From Enchytraeus crypticus (taxonomy: Eukaryota; Annelida; Clitellata; Enchytraeida; Enchytraeidae): 64,000 bases of DNA. The stretch is taken from the NCBI GenBank assembly GCA_905160935.1, contig CAJHZI010000186.1, positions 656,001 through 720,000 of the forward strand, written 5' to 3'. The translations under genes were made by a program, and so were the position numbers. Under the pieces are notes generated by a model. It saw only the letters and a program-made list of their open reading frames with translations, was not told the DNA's origin and ran no database searches. Positions 19,935 through 31,336 of this stretch are shown here, piece after piece. The stretch's first letter is position 1. Each line of letters starts with the position of its first letter.

Positions 19935-21768
19935 CTGTGGGTTGACAAACACAGTGGCAAAGGATTTGAGACACAAACATGAATCATGAAGTTTTAAATG
20001 ACAGATCCTGAGGTGAATTGAACTCTCGTGGGTTCGAATCCCGGTCGCGCTGATCTGAGTGTAAAATCTCTGACATTCACTGGACTGATTATTCGGAAAA
20101 TGGTCTAAATTGCCTAACGGTTTAAACATGTGGTATTAAAAAGTGATAGATATCAACACAGTTGATTATTCACTAAATGCGTGTTTACAAACATAATTGC
20201 AATGGATTAGAGACATAAATATTTAAATAAATTAGAAATCTAGCGATTGACAGCATGCAGGTACTCAAGTGAAATAAACAGCGGCTTGTCAAGGAAATTT
20301 AAAAATATACAAGTGTAGTCTACTGTCTGCAGATGAACCAATTCAACTGAATGCAATTCAATGACAGAAGAAAAAGATATCCGAGATAACCGTGTGTTCC
20401 ACACCACTTTGATACAAGTTAACAAACGCTATGTTGTTCATGTTAAAATTAAGTTCATGTTCAAGTCCAGTTAACAAACGCTAGGTTATTCAATATGAAG
20501 TATTAATTTATTAAGTAATTTTAGAAATACTTTGAAACATAATTATCTGTATAGACCTAATGGCATATATACAGCACATAACCATGTCAATCGCTCCTAA
20601 TCTGCATGCATGATGTATCAGTCTTTGCAATGTGATATTAACTAAAGTAGCATTATAATTATTTTAGAGTTATACAATACACAGGTCGCATGCAAAAGGT
20701 TTATGTCCTGAATTATTTACATTCTTCACACAAGACTCAACAAGAAGTACCAGTATGGGTAATTGGGTAAGCATACTAAAAATTAGTTCAACTAAACTAT
20801 TCTTTTAATTCAGAAAGTAGTTAAACTAAATTATTTTTTTAACTAGGAAAGTGTTAATCTAAACTGTTTTTAACTAGAAACATAGTTAAACAAAACTATT
20901 TTAACTAAGCAGGAAAAGTTATACCTAACTCTTTTATTATTTGCCATTTCATTAGTGCACAGTTTGCATCGTAGGTATTGGAGTATTACACTGTATAAAA
21001 ATTAATTTATGGCTATAATTCTTAATAATATACTCAAATTATTACTATCAATATATCAGATTATTAAAACCACTACAGTCACCTGTCAAGATCATGTGTA
21101 TGGGTTATTGGTTAAATATTTTAAAAATCAGATGGACTCCTATTTCGAGTTTGCAAACCTTAATTTGCATTGCCTCACTATTGACGTCCCTAATATTATC
21201 CTTGGATGAGGAAACGGACGTTAAACATTAGTTATTATTAATATTATAATATAATTAGTTAGGATATGTAATGTCCATGGCTTGCATTACATACAGATAC
21301 TACTAAATTTAAATGCAATAAGCCCAGTTACCAACTTGCTTGTATGACAATCAATTATTTTACAGAGTAGGCCTACTCTTTAATTATATTATTAATTTTA
21401 TTTGTGTCATTCAAATACGGGCCGCCATATAATGTAACTGTTCATGATCTTATTACATTATTAAGCTAATTTACTCAAAAGCACACTTTACTAATACACA
21501 TTAAAAGCGCCTGGGACGTATCTCTTAATCACGAACGCTACCACCAGGGCCATCATAACTGAAACACTGAGCTTCATAACTAGGCTAAATTACGCATAAA
21601 GTCAAGCAATCGTTAAGCCTATACCGTCGACGTCCACTTCGTTGATCATTTCCATGAGTTCTTGCTCAGTGGGGTTCTGCCCTAGACTCCTCATCACCAT
21701 CCCCAGCTCTCTGCTGCTTATATATCCACTGCCGTCCTTGTCGAACAACTGAAAGGCTTCCTTTATCT
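19692..21768 (-). CDS. Calmodulin-like EF-hand protein, two internal exons (partial gene)
   Basis: Exons 21768-21625 (144 nt) and 19934-19692 (243 nt) are separated by a 1690-nt intron; the phase G|GC restores Gly in DVDGSGTVDF. Four EF-hand loops are visible: [36 protein letters not shown] and [11 protein letters not shown](E). Loops 1, 2 and 4 have canonical Ca2+ ligands; loop 3 has Ser at position 3 and Lys at position 4, so binding may be weaker. From memory, vertebrate calmodulin exons here are 144, 107 and 136 nt, and 107+136 equals 243. The protein is more diverged than true calmodulin, so it is a calmodulin-like or related Ca2+ sensor. The first exon(s) and the final exon after the G|GTAAGT donor were not found. 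Confidence 0.9.
19984..20190 (+). mobile_element. SINE-B copy, head truncated
   Basis: 'catgaagttttaaatgacag', B box 'gggttcgaatccc', and body to 'attcactaaatgcgtgttta'. It is antisense within the calmodulin-like intron. Confidence 0.88.
20191..21184. other. Calmodulin-like intron, unannotated part
   Basis: AT-rich. A loose tandem of 'aactaaactattt...agttaaac' occurs near 20785-20925. Confidence 0.5.
21185..21245 (+). mobile_element. SINE-D 3' end
   Basis: 'gacgtccctaatattatcct', 'gaggaaacggacgttaaac' and a TTA/ATT tail. Confidence 0.6.
21625..21768 (-). CDS. Calmodulin-like gene, EF-hand 1 exon
   Basis: Acceptor 'ttgcttttag', then (G)AG-ATA-AAG giving [20 protein letters not shown], then [20 protein letters not shown]. 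Donor G|GTATAG. The length of 144 nt and both phases agree with the corresponding calmodulin exon. Confidence 0.9.
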
Positions 21769-22577
21769 CTAAAAGCAATAAAACACGAAAAATAATTTAA
21801 TCAGACAAAAATTGTAGGCCCCTATACAATCAATGAAACGTTCCAATGTAATAGCAAACATATAAAAAGAGCGCTCGCTCAAACTTTCAAACAACATAGG
21901 GCCTATTTATAGGCTATTAATAGCTAAGGTTGCGATGCCACGGAGGTAAATTTCACAAAATTACTGGAGCGTTCGAATTATCATCTAAGGACAACATAGC
22001 ATAAAAATTGGTTATAGAATGCTTCCCTCAGTCGTATAAAATATCTTCGAACAGATACACGTACAGCACGAGTATCATAAGCATATCATGATAGTATTAT
22101 TAGACTGTCATGGGAATTCATTCAGGATGACACGCTTTCTTACCACATCTGTCAGGTTCACAAATTCATCGATTATATTCTTGCATTCAATGCTACAATC
22201 TATTGTTATTTTGTTTATATCATAGCCTCTTTTTCGTTATTTAAGGAAAATATTCCATAGCCTGAAGGGTTTTCCTCCCCAGTAAACACCGTTTTTAGCC
22301 TTCATCAAGTGATCAACTCCAGTAATACAACTGAAAAAATGTTGAAGTATTTTTTGAGTGTTACTGATAATTTTAACGGATAGACAACGGAGCATCAAAA
22401 ATGGCGCATTAGAATTGAGCCTCTTCAACGAATTTCGCTTGTATTGCCTCTCCCTCCACTTCACCTTTTTTGTAAGCTATTTTTGTCCTGCCAGTAATGT
22501 ATTCTTAATATAGGTTATAGGTTACACTTATGTAAATTGTTTTGCATCTTAACACTAATTTTATAATCTACAAAGCT
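21769..22577. other. Upstream part of the calmodulin-like gene (intron?)
   Basis: The upstream exon of the calmodulin-like gene should lie at or beyond this point on the minus strand, but in calmodulin it is only about 31 nt and I could not identify it. No other feature seen. Confidence 0.4.
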
Positions 22578-22707
22578 GGTAAAGCAATGGCTAACGTCAG
22601 TTTCCTCACTCGAAATCGATGTCAGTGACGGGTGAGCCCAGGATTTGAACCCAGCACATACTTATCCGCTGTCGAGTATCTTACCGACTTCATCAATGGT
22701 TCCAGCC
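22578..22707 (-). mobile_element. SINE-A copy, near full length
   Basis: Tail 'ggctaacgtcagtttcctc', B-box complement 'aggatttgaaccc', A-box complement 'atcttaccgacttcatca' and head 'ggttccagcc'. Confidence 0.87.
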
Positions 22708-23539
22708 AGTAATTTATGTAAATATTTGCCAGCATTGTTATATTTTATATGTACAGTACATATATATTGTACATAAAAATTACCACACCAGCTCTCTTGT
22801 CTACATCTCTATTCAATGTTACAACACCAGATCTCTTTTCTACGTCTCTACTCATCTACATCTCCTTTCACTATTGCCACTTCATACACCAGCTCTCATA
22901 GTCTCATGGCTACGCCTTTATACACTGCTATTGATGATATTTTAAAACTTTTCATATTTTAGTAGCATTTGGTCGTTTTATTGATTAATTGAAACATATC
23001 TTTGATTGACTAGATTATATATATAATAACGTTTCATCAATTGAGTTACTGAAAATTGTATTGCGTAATAGATTGAATGAAAGTTTGTTTGATTCATTAA
23101 TTGACTGTTGTTTTCTTCTTTTGCTCTATGTTAAGACTCATTGTTGATTATTTGAAATATTAAATGATTGACATATTATATCAGACTTACTGACTGATTA
23201 AATTATTGATTGATTGATTGAATGATTGATTGATTGATATAATACCGGCTATCTGCTCGTCTGCAAGCTTCGATACATCGTAACTCTAAAACCAGATAAA
23301 CATCCACTAAAAGTACATCAAAATCAAAATTAAAAGACCGATTAATAACTAAATATTAACTAAAAATAACAAATTCAATTAGTGTACAAAGTTTTATATC
23401 CTTACAATAAGCTGCTACATTTATTTGGAAGATATCCTATTTTTAGATTTTATATATGTATAACTTCTTTCTTTATTTTATATAATTATTTTCTATTGAG
23501 AATACCTGAAGATATACATGCAAAAACTTCACTTAACTG
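22708..23539. other. AT-rich DNA with (ATTG)n
   Basis: Contains a loose duplication of 'accagctctcttgtctacat' near 22785-22860 and an (ATTG)n run near 23205-23240. No gene. Confidence 0.5.
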
Positions 23540-23759
23540 AAAGCCAAATCAAGGAAAAAGGAAAAGAGGAAAACCTAGAAATACTTGGCTCAGTATGATC
23601 GACAAAGGGATCTGAGAACATTTAACATTTCATTGGAAGAGGCTGTGAAGGTTGATGTTTTTAGAAGTGAAAGGATGAATGTTACCGTCCTATGTTCTCT
23701 GCAGAATGCAAGGAACTGCTGCTATTGATGATGAGGATGATGATGATGATGATGACGAC

Positions 23760-23794
<35 letters not shown>

Positions 23795-23815
23795 CGACGA
23801 TGAAATTTATAACAT
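23540..23815 (+). mobile_element. LINE 3' end with (GAT)n tail
   Basis: The reading GKRKRGKPRNTWLSMIDK resembles the basic C-terminus common to several non-LTR reverse transcriptases (GKRxRGRPRKTW-type). It is followed by about 70 bases of GAT/GAC repeats. The 5' part is absent. Confidence 0.65.
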
Positions 23816-23889
23816 TCATGCAGGTATAATATAAAAACAATAAATCAGGATCCTTATTTTTCTGATAATAAAGACTTGTATTCAGAAAA

Positions 23890-24008
23890 GTCTCGAATAG
23901 GGGATGGACTGGTGGTGTGGTGAAGGACAGAGAGGATTTGAGACAGTCTATTTGTATCCCGACCCTGGTTGAGCTGGGATTTCAGGGAGGATGATGATGA
24001 TGATGAAA
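23890..24008 (+). mobile_element. LINE-like 3' tail with (GAT)n
   Basis: 'ggtgtggtgaaggacagag' through 'cagggaggatgatgatgatg'. It has the same kind of (GAT)n tail as the preceding copy but a different sequence. Family uncertain. Confidence 0.4.
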
Positions 24009-24383
24009 GACTTGTATTCAGCTATGCCGCCTTTAATTTTTTTTACATTTAATGTCTAAGAGGCTCAGTGTGTAGAGCTTTAGAAAAGTTATGAAGCCTT
24101 ATGGCTCATTTTGAGGTGAACTATAATTAAATGGGTTATTTTCAATGGCGAGCTAATCAATTAGTATCTCATCCGTTCTCAAACGCTGTAAGTGGTTAAT
24201 GTCTTCCACTTCTTAACGTATATATGTACACATGTAATGTATATATGTTGTCCATATAGGCATGTGCTGTATGTTATTTAGTTATTTGTTTATTTAGTGC
24301 ACACAACAGTGTGCATTTAATGTACATTAGACATATGAGTAAGTACAATTGAAGTAAAACATAGATGTAAATAGCATTAAGTA
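24009..24383. other. Unannotated AT-rich DNA
   Basis: No gene or known repeat. Confidence 0.5.
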
Positions 24384-24540
24384 TGGCTGGAGCCAGTGGC
24401 GACGTCGGTGAGGTATTCGGCCGCGGATCAGTATGTGCGGGGTTCAAATCCTGGGTTCTCCCGTCACTGACATCGCTCTCGAGTGACATCGCTCTCGAGT
24501 GAGGAAGCTGACGTTAACAGTAGCTTTACCAGCTTTAAGT
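24384..24540 (+). mobile_element. SINE-A copy with internal duplication
   Basis: Full head 'ggctggagccagtggcgac', B box 'ggttcaaatcc', then 'acatcgctctcgagtg' twice in tandem before the tail. This is the best-preserved 5' end in the window. Confidence 0.9.
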
Positions 24541-24754
24541 AAGTGAAATATGATAATCATGAAGTGAGATCGATTTTAAAATAAAATAAATTTCCAATAG
24601 TACAAAGAATTAGGCCTACTGTCAAGAAATAGTCCAAAAATGCGTTTGTTTATAATCCTCTATGTAGCATGTACACATTGTATTTTATTCTATCATAGAA
24701 AGATTTTATTGTAATGGATCTGAATACCGATTATATAAATTTCGCAATAAACCA

Positions 24755-24965
24755 TATCTCTCTCTAATGGTCTGCCAAATGGCAGGCCCAAGGTACATAT
24801 TCATACTCAGAGTCTGCTTTCATGCTGCATAAAGAGCACACCATCGATCAATAAGTTAAACCATTCACAAAGGCTATGCTTTACCTACACCTTATGTGGC
24901 CTATAGCTTTGAAAATGTATCGTTTCGGAGGTGGTTTCCAGTTGCCTTAGTAAGTTCTTGGTCAG
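24755..24965 (-). mobile_element. SINE-C copy with (GA)n tail
   Basis: Minus strand: 3' end 'ctctctctaatggtctgcc', 'aatggcaggcccaaggtac', body, and 5' part 'gaggtggtttccagttgcc'. Confidence 0.82.
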
Positions 24966-25546
24966 TTACCTTTTACGATAAGTGCAGTTAACGGTTGTTC
25001 TATTCTTCAGTGTCCCGGACAAAACACGGACACAACAAGTAATTCATGTATTTAATCTACATTTAAAAATTTTAATGTTTACATTTTTAATTGATAGGGC
25101 TTTAAAAATTATATACGGTGGAAAACGTTATGGAGTTTTATTTCTTTACTACGTTAAGGCCTATGTGATCGCTTGCTAGTAGTGAAAATATACGATATAT
25201 TACCTTAGTTGTATCCATAGAGCTGGATGTTAAGGCAACTGAGTAATAAATGGCACCAAATATACAAAAATGTTTTTTCTTACACGCGCCTCAAATTATT
25301 CTCGTTTCTCAGTCTGATGTTGACCCGTTCACGCTCACTTATCCCATGTCTAGACATTAAAACTAGCGTTACAACTACTGATCAATCATGTCGTCTTTAG
25401 GACTACACACATTGATCTATCCTGTAAAACAATAAATATCCAGTCAGTTAGATATGTAGATAGATATTTCACTTTCACGAAAATTACACTGACATGATAC
25501 TTTATGTAAAGAACGACGTGAAAAATGGACAGGTTGTAAGGCTCTG
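24966..25546. other. Unannotated AT-rich DNA
   Basis: No recognisable gene or repeat before the (TA)n tract. Confidence 0.5.
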
Positions 25547-25600
<54 letters not shown>

Positions 25601-25606
25601 ATATAT

Positions 25607-25641
<35 letters not shown>
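25547..25641. repeat. (TA)n with acatgta interruptions
   Basis: About 95 bases of TA repeats with two 'tacatgta' interruptions, ending exactly at the LINE-A boundary. Confidence 0.95.
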
Positions 25642-25646
<5 letters not shown>

Positions 25647-27431
25647 AATTAGTCTTCTATCTCTCCAGTCAATTCCTATTCATTTTAAGATATTCATCAT
25701 CGTTATCCAATCAATCCTATCAAAGGCCTTCTCGAAGTCTACAAAGCATACAAAAACGTCATTTCCATATTCTAAGCTTCTTTCGCAAAAAACCCGCGTT
25801 ACTCCTATTGCTTCTCTTGTGCCGCATCCTTTCCTAAAACCAAATTGTGTCTTGCTCAGTATCATCACTGCTTTCGACTGAATGCGATTATTTACTATCT
25901 TTAATAAAATCGTCGATGCATGCGGTATTAAGCTGATTGTTCTGTAATCCGAACACTCCACAGCATTGGCATTTTTGGGAATTGGAATCATCACTGACTT
26001 GGTAAAGTCGTCTGGCCAAATACCTGTATTGTACACTTCCATACATACCTCCATTAGCTTTTTGAGTGTTTCTCCTTCCAACATTTTCAAGAATTCTGCT
26101 GGGATTTCATCTATTCTGGCTGCCTTACCCTTCTTCATACTGTTAATTACAGAATAAACTTCCTCCTTCATTAAATAGGGGCCCCTTTTATCGTCTTCTA
26201 TGATATTTTCTTCTTCTATTTTAAAATACCCTTGAACTTGTTTCCCAGCCTTATTATACAATTCCTCTATATATTCTCTCCATCTTTCTTTTACTTCTTC
26301 CAGTTCTGTCTTCAATTCCCCATCTTTACCCATTATACTAATGTTCTTTGGATCTCATTTCTTTTTCTTATCGGTTCTTGTTAATATCCGGACTTCCTGG
26401 TATAATAGATCCGACCTCCCTCTTCTATCATATTCTGCTAAATCATCACACTTTCCACTCCACCAAGACTAATTTTGAACTTGTACATGAATCCAAGAGC
26501 AGTAATCAAAATCCAACAAGAATACTCAGAAGAAGGTGAAATAGGACGTGGAGTAAGACAAGGTTGTAGCATTTCGCCGCTGCTGTTTAACATTTACGCT
26601 GAGGCAATGATGGATGAAGCCATGGAAGACTTGGAAGAAGGAATAAAAGTAAGAGGGAATTTGTTACAAGATGTACGATTTGTAGATGACCAAGGAATGA
26701 TAGCGGGCAGTGAGATTGGATTGCAGAAGATAATGGATAGGCTGAATGATACGGCCCTAAGATATGGCATGAAGATTAATATAAAAAGATCAAGGGTATG
26801 AGAGTGTCCAATAATAAAGGTGAAGTTAATATCACAATAAATGGTACGAAATTGGAATAGGTAAGGAGTTCCAAATATTGGGTCATACTATAACCGATGA
26901 TGGGGAAATGTGAGACGGAAATATGCAGTAGGATTGCACAAGCAAAAGCGGCCTTTGGTAGTAGAAAAGAACTATTAACAAAAAGTCTAAAGAAAGACAC
27001 AAAGATAAAGATAGTGAAAACTTTGGTTTGGACCACGCTATTGTATGGATGTGAAACATGGACCTTAAGGAAGGAAGATATTAGAAAACTGGAGGCATTG
27101 GAAATGTGGATTTGGAGAAGAATGGAGAGGATCAGCTGGACTCAAAAAGGTTACAAATGGGGAAGCCTGGAGAGAATTGGCACAGATAGACAGTTGATAA
27201 ATGTATTAAGAAATAGGAAGAATAGATGGATAGGACACATTCTGAGGGGGAAGGTCTATTAAAAGAGGTCATAGAAGGTAGAATGGTAGGAAAAAGAGGC
27301 AGGGGCAGGCCGAGATTAGGTATGTTAGATGAATTAAAGACCCACTCATATGTAGAAATGAAGAGGAAGGGGGAAGACAGAGAAGATTGGAGGCGTTATG
27401 TACTATGAACCTGCCAGTAGGCAGTGCACTA
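25642..27431. mobile_element. LINE-A, 5'-inverted (twin-primed) copy with RT domain
   Basis: Two parts of one LINE lie in opposite orientation. Part A (25642-26465, minus strand) encodes the linker and first half of the reverse transcriptase: VKERWREYIEELYNKAGK, NANAVECSDYRTISLIPHAS, LSKTQFGFRKGCGTREAIG, VCFVDFEKAFDRIDW. Part B (26466-27431, plus strand) continues it: GRGVRQGCSISPLLFNIYAE, the RT active-site box [51 protein letters not shown], then the 3' end. The 14 bases agactaattttgaa occur at the break in both parts. At least two frameshifts are present and no endonuclease domain, so it is a dead copy. The clade was not determined. Confidence 0.88.

Positions 27432-27472
<41 letters not shown>
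27432..27472. repeat. (TA)n at LINE-A 3' end
   Basis: TA repeat directly after 'ggcagtgcactatga'. Confidence 0.95.
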
Positions 27473-27477
<5 letters not shown>

Positions 27478-28181
27478 ATCAAGGTTACATATATTTTAAG
27501 AACAGTACAGGGTACGTAATCGCAAGTGTTCACTTGCAGGGTAAAAATAATTATAAAATTGTAATAGATATACTTTTAAATGGCACAAATGCATTATGTG
27601 TATAGAGACACTTATACTATATTTATATACATACAAAATCAGCTCCTAGAAATCATCAGTGTAGACACCATTTCACGTGATGGACAGGTCGTGTATTTAG
27701 GCCATATTTAACATTTTCTATATTTAAAACAGAATTAATCCACCACTGATCCATAAACTTTTTTAAATTTGCATTAAAAAGTTTCGGTTTAAGAGCTTCT
27801 CCATTTTTTAATTAAACTTGCCATCTCATCACAAAAGGTTTCTTGAGCACAATGTGTAGAGCTTTGTGCATTCTTGCATCGATTCTTGAGACGTATATTA
27901 TAAATATAAAAGAATTTCTGTGTGAGTTTCGAGTTGACAGAGATTTACATTAATGCAAGTTCAAGCTCTACAACTTACTAGCTATCAGTTGTACGTAGAG
28001 GTTCCTTGAATCGTTAACAAGATAAAAGCAAAGGAAAATATGGTCCCTAACACACATATGGTGAGTAATTTGTCGTCTTTTGTCGACATAACCATAGACC
28101 TAACTCGTCACTGTTTAGGCTTTTAGACTCTTCTGGTTTGTTTACCATATATTAGTAGGCTTATTACTCCATTCGACATTC
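27473..28181. other. Unannotated AT-rich DNA
   Basis: No gene or repeat recognised. Confidence 0.5.
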
Positions 28182-28315
28182 CATGACGTCCCTGACATCA
28201 TCCTTGTATGAGGAAACGGACGGTAAACCTATTTTTATTATTGTTATTATTATTATTCAACCTTCTCTGACTCGCAGTGCACTTGTGGCGGGAAACCAGA
28301 CGTTAAACCTAGCCT
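28182..28315 (+). mobile_element. SINE-D 3' ends, tandem pair
   Basis: 'gacgtccctgacatcatcct', 'gaggaaacggacggtaaac' and (ATT)n, followed by a related 'gcgggaaaccagacgttaa'. Confidence 0.55.
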
Positions 28316-28384
28316 CATTTACTGCTAGTCACTATTTATAAGACCAAGCTTATACTATTTACTTTAGCTGTAGTAGTATTTGTG

Positions 28385-28512
28385 CTTATACTACTACTAT
28401 ACTAACCATAACTTAACCTGAACTTAACCTTAACCTAACTTAACTAAAACACTGACTTAACTAATTTAACCTTAACTAAACCTGACTAAACCTGACCTGT
28501 CACCTGAAACTG
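28385..28512. repeat. Degenerate TTAACC/CCTAA-like repeat
   Basis: Loose array of 'taaccttaacctaacttaac' and variants. It resembles a decayed telomere-like or simple repeat, but the units are irregular. Confidence 0.55.
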
Positions 28513-29414
28513 ATAGATAAGCCTAGCTGTACTATTTTTACTTCAATTAAAGATGATTCAGTCGTTGTATAAAATAACAGTTAGCATCACGTGCACGTAT
28601 CGAGAAGCGTAGTCTAACCATAATTATATAATGACGTTATCGATATTCTTCCATTCAACACGCGAGAAACTAAGAAGGACACTACGGCTGTTTAGAAAGC
28701 ATCATGCAATATTCGTCAGTTTTTATATCCAATTTTCTTATTTATAATGGACAAGACACAATGGATCTATAATTAGATCATTCGTCGCGTTATTAGTAAA
28801 ATAGTAACAGATGAAAATGCTGAGAAAGCTAATCAAGCTAAAATTTCCATCTAATAGGACCTAATTTAGGCCTGACTATAAATAGATGCGAGCCTTATCA
28901 ATATCATAGAAATAAGAATAAGTCTCCTTGCAATAAAACCCTCTCCAAATATTCCGTGATACCTTAATTTCCGGATATACCACAACAGAAATGAGGCATT
29001 ATAAATCTAGCATTTACTTTTCTTAATATTTCAAAAGAGCAATTAATATAATTAATTATGTGTTACAAACAAAACAATACAAAAACAAAACACAACAATG
29101 CTTTTCTAATGCCCACGTCGTCCATTCATGACATGTCGAGACATGAAATTAAGTTAAACTTTAGGCTTTTTTAGTCCTTCTATGAACTTTAAACTAAAAT
29201 AAAATAAAACGGTTTAAAAATAATAAATAGTGCAGTGTAGTAAAATAAATAAATAGTAGCAGTTGCAACAATAGTGATGTAATTTCAGTATAAAGGTGTA
29301 CACATATATCTGCAGTGTATGGCTCAAATAGTTATTGCAGCACAATTGCTGCCAATGGGGTGTCCAAATTACTGTATAATAGACCAACCTTGGGTTGAGG
29401 TTGTACGTAAGACG
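28513..29414. other. Unannotated AT-rich DNA
   Basis: No gene or repeat recognised. Confidence 0.5.
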
Positions 29415-29500
29415 ATTAACTAAGGAAAGCAGCTAGAAACCACCTCAGAAACAGCACATGTATTTGTTCCATGATAAGGCTATAAATTTCGGTTATAAAT
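29415..29500 (+). mobile_element. SINE-C 5' fragment
   Basis: 'aactaaggaaagcagctaga' and 'accacctcagaa' match the SINE-C head. It joins directly to a LINE-A tail. Confidence 0.55.
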
Positions 29501-29505
29501 GCTAT

Positions 29506-29748
29506 ATGAAATAGGAAGAAGAATTGGATGTCACATTCTAAGGTGAGATAGTTCACTAAAGGAGGTAGAATTGAAGGAAAAAAAATACAGGCAGACCGAG
29601 ATTAGGAATGGTAGATGATTTAAAGATCCACTCGTATTGGGACATGAAGGGGAAAACGGAAGACAGAGAATAGAGGAGGCGTTATATACCATGGACCTGC
29701 TAATAGGCAGTGAACTAGGAAAGAGAGAGAGAGAAAGAGAGAGAGAGC
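29506..29748 (+). mobile_element. LINE-A 3' fragment with (GA)n tail
   Basis: 'ataggaagaagaattggat', 'cagaccgagattaggaatgg', 'accatggacctgctaatagg' and 'cagtgaactaggaaagagag'. Confidence 0.8.
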
Positions 29749-29959
29749 TAAGACTATATAAATTACTGGTTAATGCATCGCCATCTTGACGAGATCAACT
29801 GGTTGGCCATTTAGAGATCAACAATTGAGTACAAAACATAGTATGATGCCTCTAAACTCATACTAATCTCTTTAGACATAGCAGATGACGATTTTGAGCT
29901 ACATGCAAAATCTACATTAAGTTTTCTATACTAAGCCGTATTCTTACACGTCTACATTT

Positions 29960-30108
29960 TATACACATCTGCCAGCCATACCGGTGGTTCCTTAGAATGT
30001 TGTTCGACAGCGGATCAACAGGTGCAGGGTCCAAATCCATTGCTCCCCCGTCACTGACATGCTATGGAGTAAGAAGCTGACGTTGGCTTTGGCGATTTTA
30101 GCTTTAGT
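29960..30108 (+). mobile_element. SINE-A copy, diverged
   Basis: 'gttcgacagcggatcaacag', 'gggtccaaatcc', 'ccccgtcactgacatgc' and 'aagctgacgttggcttt'. This is the most diverged copy seen. Confidence 0.7.
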
Positions 30109-30486
30109 TACATGTAGGCACATTTGTTGAACTACATGTACATATCAGCACCTCGAACTACGCAAGGTACTGATTGCATATACATTTATTTCACACATGC
30201 AAGAATCCACATTCTTGTGTAAAGTACAAATCTATAGCAGGAGCAGCCAATATGTAGCTATTCACACACATAGCCATATCTACAAGGCAGCTACACGAAT
30301 GCAGATGCCTTTCGTGTAAATCTATACATAAATAGCTACGCTTAGGGAGCTACTAGTCAGCCAGATGTGAGTTTTTAAAAAGCTATAAACATGGCAGCGG
30401 TCCTTTATTCTTCGTTATAATCGTATTACCCATCAATCAATATAATAAGGCATTGTGCCGCTATTGATTAAAATCAGCAGATAAAA
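30109..30486. other. Unannotated DNA
   Basis: No gene. The motif 'agctac/tagctat' recurs irregularly between 30240 and 30360. Confidence 0.45.
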
Positions 30487-30520
30487 ATTCTCTCTTAGCA
30501 GATAACTGCTAAGAGAGAAT
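30487..30520. repeat. Perfect 15-bp inverted repeat (hairpin)
   Basis: Arms attctctcttagcag and ctgctaagagagaat, loop ataa. Not associated with a recognised element. Confidence 0.95.
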
Positions 30521-30914
30521 CGCCGTATGCGCAAATTACTGAAATTATAAATTGTACTCAGAATAATATACCTGTACATGTAGGCATATATTGCGAATAT
30601 TATATGCTTATCATTACAGTTATTACTCTGGTCATACGCAATACTGATTAGCAATCAACAGGATAGCGACTTGATCTATGTCGTCTATGAAATTTCTCGC
30701 TACACTCGCCAGATTTCGACATTTTTCTCAGTGTCCAACAATGCATTCTCAAGCACCCATATAATTAACCCGAGCTTGAGCAAAATCAATCTACAGCCAG
30801 AGCGAAATCTCGTGTCGAAGAAAAGCTGCGTGAAGCAACGTGCGGCCTTGACGCTAAACAATAGATCTCTATTCTCCAAAGAATCTGACAGGGACAGTTG
30901 AAGAGCAGGACTAC
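30521..30914. other. Unannotated DNA
   Basis: A 76-codon plus-strand frame (30671-30901) has more balanced base content than its surroundings but no recognised motif or splice context. Confidence 0.4.
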
Positions 30915-30917
30915 TAA

Positions 30918-30948
<31 letters not shown>

Positions 30949-31101
30949 GAGAGAGAGAGAGAGATAGAGAGAGAGAGGGGGAGAGAGATAGACAGAGACA
31001 GAGAGAGACAGAAAGAGAGTCAGAGAGAGAGACAGCGAGAGAGAGAGAAATAGAGAGAGAGAGAGAGAGAAATAGAAAGCGAGAGAGAGAGAATTAGAGA
31101 T

Positions 31102-31134
<33 letters not shown>

Positions 31135-31153
31135 AAGAGAAAAGAAAGAGGGA
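30915..31153. repeat. GA-rich microsatellite block
   Basis: About 240 bases of (GA)n with ata, aca and aaa interruptions. Confidence 0.95.
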
Positions 31154-31336
31154 GAATTAAAAGAAAGCTGGAGAACTGTTTACGTGCGCATATTTACTTC
31201 TTTAATGTGGATACAGCAAAGCCTTTAGTGAAGGGATTATCTTGGTGATAGTCTGTATGAAGTCTTCTTTATGTAACATGAAATCGGACTGTGACTAGGA
31301 ATGATCTAGATATGTGTATAATACAACAACGACATG

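Noticed and set aside
24384..24540. SINE-A and SINE-B heads as functional tRNA genes
   Set aside because: They have A and B boxes but no complete cloverleaf, occur in many diverged copies, and are followed by a constant non-tRNA body.
28385..28512. Interstitial telomere
   Set aside because: Units are irregular and do not form a clean TTAGG or TTAGGG array.
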